Assembly (NCBI GenBank): GCA_027559495.1
Contig: JAMXSV010000008.1
Coordinates: 1,736,001-1,800,000, forward strand
Direction: 5' to 3'
DNA length: 64,000 nt
DNA from: Aurifilum marmelostoma
Lineage: Eukaryota; Ascomycota; Sordariomycetes; Diaporthales; Cryphonectriaceae
Numbering within the stretch: position 1 is the stretch's first letter; every line of letters starts with the position of its first letter. The position numbers and the translations under genes are program-made. The notes beneath the pieces were generated by a model. That model was given only the letters and a program-made list of their open reading frames with translations. It was not told where the DNA came from and did not search any database. Shown piece by piece: positions 56,259-64,000 of this stretch.

Positions 56259-59200
56259 ATGTCTCAACCACAGAAACAAGTGGTGGTGAAGAAGACCTGG
56301 CGGAGTAAGGTCGCGTTAGTCTGCGACAATGGTCTTGGTAGCGGCCAGGACGTTATTCTGAGCGCTGATCAGGACGCCGATGCCACCATAGAGGGTAATT
56401 ATGTCGACCATCACTATCACAATATCATCGTTACTGACTTGGACAGTCGTTCTTGGCTCATATCAAGTTTACGCCCAGGAGGCTATGGGGTTTAATCTCA
56501 CGTTCAACGTTGCCAATTACAGCGTCACTGAGGCCAGTGGATTTGGTGTTTGTCACAAACGTATGTTCTCCCCGCAACCGCTACGCATGCGAGTTCTGAT
56601 ACTAACTTAGGCACCTCTAGTGAATCATGAGACCGACAAGGCGACAGAGACGAGCACCTTCAAGATGGAATTCAGGTTCCGTCCTGGCTCCTTTCACGTC
56701 GATGTTGCCAACAGCCTCCCCGGTCGCGACGGTAACCTGCCCTCTGCGCTCTCCAAGCTTGCCGACAAGGACGAGTTGAGAGTCGTCACCTTCTTCATGC
56801 GGTCGAAGGAAGATGTGATCGTCGAGGGGTTCGGCATGCCCTTCTCCAACCCAGGAGACCCGTCCGATGGCTGGATCAATCGTGACGAGCCCATAGTCGC
56901 CCACCTAAGGCTCAGCGACCTCATGAATCAGGATTCCTTTCGGTTCGTGCTGCCCGCCGCCATATGCGACAAGGTTCTGTCCTCTTTGGACTGGGAAGCG
57001 GATGTTCTCCCATACGGCGCCACGCGCGGCTGGAATCTGGGGCGCTTTCAGCAGCAGTTCAACGCTCATGGCCTGATGGGTGTCAAATGTGCGCGATCCC
57101 TTGGCTTTCGCGACGCTGCATCCCATGACACCATCATGGAAGAGTCCGTGGTCCAGGACTTCATGTGGCTGCATGACGCTGCTAAGAAGATCTTTCGCCA
57201 CCAATTCTCGGTCTATTTCATTCCCGTCGAGACCGACAAGGATCATCGTTACTTTGTCATCGTCGAAGTCCCAAAACAGCTCATAGACAGCAATGAGCAG
57301 GCCTGGGCCGAACTCACCAGGGATGGGTACTTCGACGTCAGACTGTACGAGCATAAAGGCGATTCTTACGACGTGTACGATGACCTCGGCCGATCGTTTG
57401 AATTGAGCGGCGAGAAGCGCGAGCCCATTCCGGACTGGGAAGCTGAGATTATTGACAATCCAGAGAACCTCGCTCAGCTCGCAGGCAATCCGTTCAGCGA
57501 ACAGTCACTCGTGCTCCGTGTCCGTCGCCCTCACGAGAGCCAAAAGTCCAGGAAGCCCGACTTTACTGTTGTGCGATTCTCAACGGCCGCCGAAGCCAAA
57601 CAATACGGGATCGAGCACTAGAATGGCCTGGCCCTGAAGTTTGACGTCGGCCTGAGTGACAACAGACGCAAGGTCGATGCTGTTGGCTGCATGAATCCTC
57701 GCGCCCAAGCCACCAACGAGTTTGGCTTCCCCGGTGTCGAGCTTGAGCAGGCCATGCGTATGCACAGGGACCTCGTACGTGGGAAGGGCTTTGCTGAGAG
57801 CCTTTTCCGCCGCAGCGCCAGTGATCCTGCCGATGCGATGGAGAACCTGAGTCTTGACGAGCGGCCGAGGACTGTCCCTTGGGCCTTGCCTTCCATTGAC
57901 CTTCTCGAAGGACTGGACGATACAAAGGTCAAAGCGATTTTCCAATTTGCTTTGGAGGGCGATAGGGACCGCTTTGCGGCTTACATGAGGAACAGGTTTC
58001 TTGGTCTCGGAATTGTTGCTTCTGTAAGTCTTCCCTGAGCCGGGGTCGCGCACATGATTATGTACTAATTGAAACCAGCCTGCGGGATTCGGCAAGACGA
58101 GTTACTGTGTCGTCTATATGCTGGTCATGTTTCTGCGCCTGGGCATGCTGTACACCAGTGCTCCTACTCACGTTGCGGTGAGCAATATTGCTGAGCGTGC
58201 TGACGGCATTGCCAAGAAGGTGGCCGAGGAGATCGTCAGGGACAAGCCCGCCACGCCCGCACCCACGCCCGCGTCCACTGGAGATGCGGCCTCCGCCGAA
58301 TCGTCTCTCAAAGTCAACGATGTGGGTCGAGAGCGCCTCCTCATCGTCCGTGGCTACAATATCCGGCAGGAAACCCGGGTCTTCCGTCTGCTCATGGAGA
58401 ACCCTGAACTCGTCAACGACAAGGATAATCTCGTCCGGAACCTTGGGAAGAAGAGGGCGCACTGGAAGCTGGCTCAGTCCCCGACATTCTATGTCATGCT
58501 CATAATCGGGTACGACCGAGTTACGGGGCGCAAGCTAGAGCCCAGCGACAGCATCCACCTCCACCGCCTCGACAACGACTGGGCCGACCTGGGCTCCTTG
58601 CGGCTGCTAGCTGCCAACAAGATGGGTTGGGGCGACTTTGTGCGTGACGGCGGCATCAGCGACAATCAGATCGTCGGGCTGCTCGAGGCAGTCATCAAAG
58701 CGGCCGACATCGTTGCGACAACCCCTGCCCTGTCGGAACAAAGACCCTTCCTGGGCGTTAAGAAGAACGCCAAGGGTGTGATTGTCGACGAGGCTGCCAA
58801 CATGAGCCGCCCCGACTTCTATTGCGTGCACGGCAACACCCTGTTGCCGTCGTTGTTGGTTGGCGACGCGTGTCAGCTCCCTCCCATGGTCAAGGCCGGA
58901 CATGAGCACGAAGGCCAGGTCATCAATCGCCACGCCTTGGACGCCGGTACGTCGCCGCTGGAGTTCCTGCTGCTTGGTGGCTGGCCTGTCTTCCGCCTCA
59001 AGACCCAGCTGAGAATGGCGCGGGGGCTGTTTGGGCTGGCAGGGAGGCTTTTCTATCCAGGCCTGGATTACGAGTATGGCCCGGGCTGTGACATTACTCT
59101 CGAGAAATTCGAGAATGGCCGCATACTCGAGAAATACCTCAAGGCCCGTTACCCCTCCCTGTCCCCGCCTCCCGCCAACGAGCTCTCCGAGGTGTTCCTC

Positions 59201-59860
59201 GACTTCGCCGGGAATGCCTGGGCCCACCCGGTGACCGGATCCCTCAAGAACGCCCAGCAGATCCGGTTCGCCCTTGACCTACTTCTGGACTTCGCCAGCC
59301 AGCACGGCATCGATCCTACGCGGCTCGTCGTGCTAACGCCTTACACCTGGAACTTGGAGAGCATCAATTGCAAGCTCAAGCAGTCCAAATACGAGCTCCT
59401 CAAGAAGGGTGGGATCCCGGATGCGCAGACTATCGATGCGTACCAGGGCCGTGAGGGCGACCTCATCTTCTACTTGTTGGTTGTCGAGAAGAAGACTGGG
59501 GCTCGTTTCACCAAGGACCAGCATCGCCTGTGCGTGGCCCTCACCAGGCAAGTCTCGGGCCTGGTCATTATCGGCGATCTCGAGATCTGCGGCACCCTTG
59601 GCGGCGACAATAAAAAACCCAAGCACATCAAAGGCAAGGGAGCCAAGGGCATCAAGGCATCGAACGCGATCGGCAGGAACCCAGACGGGTCGATACGATA
59701 CACGTCCAAGAGCAATAAGATCAAGAGCATGCTCGAGGACATGACAGCGCGTGGCCGTGTGGTGCCGTCGGCAGGGTCTGGTCTGGTCGTCGAGGACGAT
59801 GTCGATGTGAGGGTTGGGGCGCCTGGGGAGAAGGCTAAGAAGAGCGAGGGCAAGGCATAG
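56259..59860 (+). CDS. SF1 (UPF1/DNA2-like) helicase, interrupted by one in-frame TAG
   Basis: Exons 56259-56394, 56447-56560, 56621-58023 and 58079-59860 (introns 52, 60 and 55 nt) give 1144 codons. Codon 417 (57619-57621) is TAG; the frame is open on both sides and the downstream part is fully conserved. The first 550 residues are a domain I cannot assign. The helicase follows: the last intron falls inside motif I (GIVAS|PAGFGKTS), then VDEAANMS (motif II, near 788), LLVGDACQLPPMV (motif III, near 812), KTQLRMARGLFGLAGRLFYP (motif IV region), TIDAYQGREGDLIF (motif V, near 1005) and LCVALTRQVSGLVIIGD (motif VI, near 1038). The Lys/Gly-rich tail is probably disordered. An RNA or DNA translocase is predicted. 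Readthrough, TAG editing or a nonsense mutation cannot be told apart here. It shares leader structures and first-intron acceptor with the zinc-finger gene. Confidence 0.85.
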
Positions 59861-59943
59861 TCTTTGTGGATTCAGTCCCGCAGATGGTATTCCAATACAC
59901 AACTGTAGACGATGGGCTTGCAACTGGTGTTTCTCTTCGACTG

Positions 59944-60053
59944 CTGCCCGTTCTTAATGTTTCTTCTGCCCGTTCTTAATGTTCCTCCTGCTGATTCTTA
60001 ATGTTTCTTCTGCTGATTCTGAATATTTTTCCTACCAATTCCCAATGTTTCAC
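59944..60053. repeat. 22-bp tandem repeat, about five degenerate units
   Basis: Units of the type CTGCCCGTTCTTAATGTTTC begin near 59944, 59966, 59988, 60010 and 60032, diverging towards the 3' end. The array lies in the presumed 3'UTR of the helicase gene. Confidence 0.8.
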
Positions 60054-60239
60054 TAGGCCATGAGCTCAAACTTCTTGAGAAACTCCAAAACTTTTTAAGT
60101 AAGAGTAGAATAATTTTCTGGTAAGAACGCAAGACCTGTCTGAGGAGGTAAGACGATACTACGAAGTAGATGCTCTAGGCTAGGTGCAAGATAGGTAGTT
60201 TCTATATTAGATTCTGATATCATCCTCACAGTTGTACCC

Positions 60240-60623
60240 TTATTCTCCCACCTTGACGCCAGCAGCCTGCTTCTCCTTGGCCAGCCCACCGAGTTTGTCC
60301 ACCGCAGTCTTTAGACTCCTCACATCCGCGCCACGTATCAGCGGCTGGCCGTTGACGCCAACCTGCTTCCCGTTCTTGAAGAACATAAAGGTGGGCATGG
60401 CTGAGACGCCGTACTGCGCGGCCGTCTGCCGGTTGTTGTCGACGTTGACCTTGGCGAAGGCGAGGTAGCCGGGGATGGAGGAGGCTTTTGCGAACTGCTC
60501 GTAGAGGGGGGCAATCTGCTTGCAGGGGCCGCACCAGTCAGCGTAGAAGTCGGCTACGACGTACATGGTCGAGTCGAGGAGGGACTGGAAGTCGGAGTGG
60601 GATGCGACGTGTTGGACTGTCAT
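60240..60623 (-). CDS. Thioredoxin
   Basis: 127 aa, single exon, start at 60623 (MTVQHVASHSDF). The frame stays open upstream to 61022 but that stretch is not thioredoxin-like and is probably 5'UTR or promoter. Contains the redox motif WCGPC (Cys31, Cys34) after VADFYADW, the cis-proline at Pro77 (VSAMPTF), and a C-terminal NGQPLIRGADVRSL...AVDKLGGLAKEK typical of fungal cytosolic thioredoxins, slightly longer than the 105-residue core. It reduces protein disulfides using electrons from NADPH and thioredoxin reductase. No signal peptide. It marks the return to ordinary gene space right of the helicase gene. Confidence 0.93.
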   Translation of the reverse strand: MTVQHVASHSDFQSLLDSTMYVVADFYADWCGPCKQIAPLYEQFAKASSIPGYLAFAKVNVDNNRQTAAQYGVSAMPTFMFFKNGKQVGVNGQPLIRGADVRSLKTAVDKLGGLAKEKQAAGVKVGE

Positions 60624-61577
60624 GGCTGCGGATCGGAGGGGGTCGTTGTTCGGGGTTCTCTGGACAGCGATGACGTCGTTGTTTTTTTGGTGGTGATATT
60701 CAGCTGGTTGAGTAGTGAGTTTTTCCTTTGCACTTTGCACTGGTAAGACTCTTCGTCTCTCGAAAGTCGACGTTCGCCCGTCAGGGTATCTCTGGCGACA
60801 AGAAGGAGTCTCTATTCCCAAGTGCAAGGTGGGCTGCTCAGATCTTATCAACAACCCCTGGCACGGCAAGCACGCAACGAAGCATTTGTCATGCAGGGGC
60901 CAGGCCCGCCCCTGTCGCCAACCCAAGCTAGGGCATTCTGGAAGCTGCCATAGATTTATCGGCATGCTGACCACATCTTCAACCAAAAGCCAAAACCAAA
61001 ACCATCCAACGTCAAGTGTCACACACGACCAGCCTGTCTAGGAATGTGGCGATATTCCGACCAGGATTGCCTCCTCGACGTCTGGCCTATCCGATCGTTG
61101 CCATCGCGGCCAAGTTGAATCTGATGAAGAGATCATTCAGCACTGCATCGGTTCATGTCTGCTCAGCCTGCGCAAGTCTGAGTCCACTTCAAGCTCGGCT
61201 TTGACCTGCATAAAGCCCGATGGACTCAGTCCTCACAGTCTCGGCCGGCAGCCTGAGATAGCTTCATGCAGCTAGGGTTATGTCCGCTTCATTTCTCCGT
61301 GGGCCTCATATAGTATAGACCTCATACCCGCCGAACATCGACTCTGCCGGATCGTCAACTCTGGCTATGGACATAAATACCGCGTGATACCCGCAGCTCA
61401 GTTCGGCTCGCTTGGGATTCTGCTCGTGAGTATATTCAAGAGGATCTTAATCCTGTTGAAATTATCTCTCAGAGCCGGCTTAAAGGAAGCTTGCGAAACT
61501 AAGCACACTATCCTCTCCGCCGGCTTTTATTTCACCAAGCCATAGCAGCAGCAGTACCACCACGAATTCGTCCAACC
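60624..61577. other. Divergent promoters of thioredoxin and SDR genes
   Basis: No gene recognised. Confidence 0.4.
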
Positions 61578-62624
61578 ATGCCTGGAAGGTACGCTGAGGC
61601 TCACAAGCCTGGAGTTCGCTCCGGACCAGGCGACGCTCGACCAACTGGCCTACAGATCCTGCAAGATGAAAACCGATTCGACGGCTCCCTCAAAAACAAA
61701 GTCGTGGTCGTCACTGGCTGTTCTTCGGGCATTGGCATCCCCACGGTCGAAAGTTTTATTGCTGCTGGCGCGGTCGTCTATGGCGGGGCCAGGGCAGTCA
61801 GCATGAGCCGTGCTAAGGACGCATTGGCTTCCGTCTCGACCAACCCCGAGAAGAGGGACAAGCTTCATCTCTTGGATCTCGACCTGACCAGCCTGGCAAG
61901 TGTCAAAGCATTCGCAGACAAGATCAAGAGTCGGGAGCAAAAGGTCAACATCCTGGTCAACAATGCTGCGGTCATGGCCGTCCCCACCCGCGAGGTCACA
62001 CAGGACGGATTTGAGCTGCAGCTCGCCACCAACCACCTTTCACACTTCTATCTATTCCAGTGCCTCAAAGATCTCCTGTTCGCTGGTGCCAAGAGCTCGC
62101 CAGAGTTCGCCAGCAGGGTCGTGAACGTGAGCAGCTCAGGCCACAGGTCCAGCACCGTCCAGCTCGACGACATCAACCTCGAGGGCGAAGGGAGATATGA
62201 CCCCAACGTCGGCTATGGCAACTCCAAGACGGCCAATATATGGATGGCCAACCATATCGAGCGGCTGTATGCGTCCAAGGGCATCCACGGCTACAGCCTC
62301 ATGCCGGGCGGCATCCTCACAGGCTTGCAGAAGCACATACAGGAAGCCATGGAACAAGCCAAGAGCGACAAGACAGCCATGAACTACATCAAATCTCTCG
62401 AACAGGGATGCGCCACGACCATCTGGGCAGCTGCTGCCAGGGAGCTCGAGGGGAAGGGCGGTGTGTATTGTGAGGACTGCGAGGTCACTGGCCCAGTACC
62501 AGTAGGCCCTTCCTTCTCCGTGCTTTCTCCTGGTTACGCGAGCTGGGCCTTTGACCCCGACGGCGAGGAGAGGCTGTGGAGGATCAGCCTGGACATGGTT
62601 GGCCTGGGGGAAAACGACGACTAG
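61578..62624 (+). CDS. Short-chain dehydrogenase/reductase, retinol-dehydrogenase-like
   Basis: Intronless, 348 aa, start at 61578 (aaccATGcc). Classical SDR order: cofactor motif TGCSSGIG at 46-53, NNAAVM at 128-133, catalytic serines in VNVSSSGH near 185, and YGNSK with Tyr213 and Lys217. ATNHLSHFYLFQCL at 150-163 and the PGGILTGLQKH loop fit the retinol dehydrogenase/WWOX-type branch common in fungi. The N-terminal 35 residues precede the Rossmann fold and are not a signal peptide. Substrate unknown; NADP preference cannot be settled, although the basic residues after strand 2 (GARAVSMSRAK) would suit NADP(H). Confidence 0.92.
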   Translation: MPGRYAEAHKPGVRSGPGDARPTGLQILQDENRFDGSLKNKVVVVTGCSSGIGIPTVESFIAAGAVVYGGARAVSMSRAKDALASVSTNPEKRDKLHLLDLDLTSLASVKAFADKIKSREQKVNILVNNAAVMAVPTREVTQDGFELQLATNHLSHFYLFQCLKDLLFAGAKSSPEFASRVVNVSSSGHRSSTVQLDDINLEGEGRYDPNVGYGNSKTANIWMANHIERLYASKGIHGYSLMPGGILTGLQKHIQEAMEQAKSDKTAMNYIKSLEQGCATTIWAAAARELEGKGGVYCEDCEVTGPVPVGPSFSVLSPGYASWAFDPDGEERLWRISLDMVGLGENDD

Positions 62625-64000
62625 GCACGTGGCCTGGAAATTGACGAGCATCAGCAGCAAACAATAACTGACCAGTAGAGCTCTGATGTCTTCCTGGTCT
62701 CATTTCGGGTATCTAGATACGTATTGTAAGGCATCCAAGAAGACTCATCAGATGCAGGGACCCTTTTAATAGCCCTACATTTTCGATAGGAAGAGAAAGA
62801 ATTGCGCAATATTATCGATATTATCTATAGATAAGGAATAACTTCACAATTTCTTTACCTCTTGTTCGCCTCGCTCGAAGAGAACACAACTCCTGAAAAG
62901 TGATCTCTCTCCTCGTTAAGATCGCTCTCCTGAAGATCTTTTTGATTGATACTTTCTCACCCTTCCTTTCTTCGGATGACGTCTTGCAAGAATCCGAATA
63001 CTGAGGTGGAACCCTGACTCGAAGGAGAACGAAAAGGGTACCACGTACTGCAAAGACAGCGGGCCTTCACCGAACATTTCAGCGGCAAGACGTCATGGCG
63101 TTTATCAAGAACGCTATTTCGGCGGACTGCCGAGACCAGCCCATCGGGGGTCCGGGTGGATCGGACCCTCACAGAGCCGCATTTCCCGTGACGACCCAGA
63201 AAGATTGAAGCAATGGGATTCGCCCCAAATCCCACGTACACTCCGCCATCCCGTGCCAGCGTGCGGCCCTCCTTTTCCCCTCCCCTCCTGTCTATACGGA
63301 AAACCTGCTGATTAGGGCCGATTGGGCGCATGTTAGCTCGGTCGGCCTGGCCCGATATGCCTCCGTCTGAAGACTCAACAGGGGCTGTTTTAGTTTAGGA
63401 TTGCACAGAATCAGAGGGTAAAAAAGAAGGGTATCGTAGGGATCTTGTTGTCCACGGGTCTGCGTTTAGGTTCATGCCAAGTGGCTCGTTTTGTAACCTA
63501 TCAGCAGAGAGGAGAGGCGCACGAGCACAGCCTCGGGATGAGGCGCCAAAGTCTTGGACACAATTCTTTTATGCGAATTATCGAGGATGATTAAACAGTG
63601 GTTTAATGAAAAAGAAAAAAAAAAAGACTTGAATTTTCCTGGTGACGTTCCCTCTTGCGCAACTGGTCCCTCCCCCCCCCCCCAAAAAAAAACATCACTT
63701 GTTCACTGACTCGAGCTTTCAGATCAGTCCTGCTACAGGCAGGTTCTGCCATATCTTACCAGTAGATAAGTTATGACGTTCTGCCAGTGCGAATTTTGTT
63801 GTTGTTTTCTTTGTGGAAAACAAATTTCTCCCTTATGGGCCCAGCCCGTGGGAATACTTCGGCCAAATGTGGATTTCCTCACGGGGTTGATGGGCTGAGA
63901 GATTCCCATCGCGTCGCGATGCGACGTAAGTCCATAGTACAATACTTACCATATCGGACCTGGAGACATAGTACAAGGCGAGATGGAGACCAGAGATATC
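62625..64000. other. Right-edge interval; nothing recognised
   Basis: Only short unsupported ORFs (for example minus 62957-63331). Simple tracts: A-rich near 63608-63626 and C-run/A-run near 63673-63692. Confidence 0.4.

Noticed and set aside
60624..61022. 260-aa extended thioredoxin
   Set aside because: The upstream open frame lacks thioredoxin-like or targeting features; the MTVQHVAS start matches family N-termini.

Overview
The window is nuclear DNA of a filamentous ascomycete, most likely a Sordariomycete. Short GT..AG introns (52-273 nt) with CTRAY branch points interrupt most genes, start codons sit in A/C-rich contexts, genes are spaced by long non-coding stretches, and the gene set fits a plant-associated fungus: secreted glycosidases, a cellobiose-dehydrogenase-like flavoenzyme, sugar transporters and an Egh16/MAS-type secreted protein. 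Coordinates below come from splicing by eye; most junctions restore family motifs across the intron.

Layout. 1-22 kb: a GH43-like glycosidase running off the left edge (with a 6-nt microexon), a CDH-like GMC oxidoreductase with a repeated N-terminus, a 5.7-kb gene-poor gap, two small disordered-protein genes, a sugar porter, an NtaA/DszA-type flavin monooxygenase, a GH12 endoglucanase, a GH92 alpha-mannosidase with a C7-run frameshift, and a convergent gene for a signal-peptide protein ending in KDEL. 23-43 kb: an amino-acid permease, a 7.6-kb gene-free simple-sequence tract, an acyltransferase-3 membrane protein, RFT1 and DBP3 tail to tail (housekeeping), and a second sugar porter. 43-49 kb: mostly empty apart from the Egh16/MAS-type gene.

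49-60 kb is the unusual part. Two genes in the same orientation, a C2H2-type zinc-finger protein (50028-52244) and an SF1 (UPF1-like) helicase with an in-frame TAG (56259-59860), flank an AT-rich, probably RIP-mutated block holding a LINE relic, an intron-containing tRNA-Lys gene, a decayed tRNA-Lys copy and telomere-like repeats. Both genes carry in their leaders the same predicted RNA: a three-way junction (three copies in all) with an invariant GUAA-capped helix and a second, mostly UNCG-capped helix, closed by an outer stem whose sequence is different in every copy but whose pairing is kept. The first introns of both genes also end in the same 13 bases. I know of no described RNA with this architecture, and it is my main candidate for something new. 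The right end (60.2-62.6 kb) returns to ordinary genes: a thioredoxin and a short-chain dehydrogenase.

Functionally, GH43, GH12, GH92, the CDH-like enzyme and the two sugar porters together suggest polysaccharide and glycoprotein breakdown with sugar uptake, but they are separated and on both strands, so I see proximity rather than a proven co-regulated cluster.
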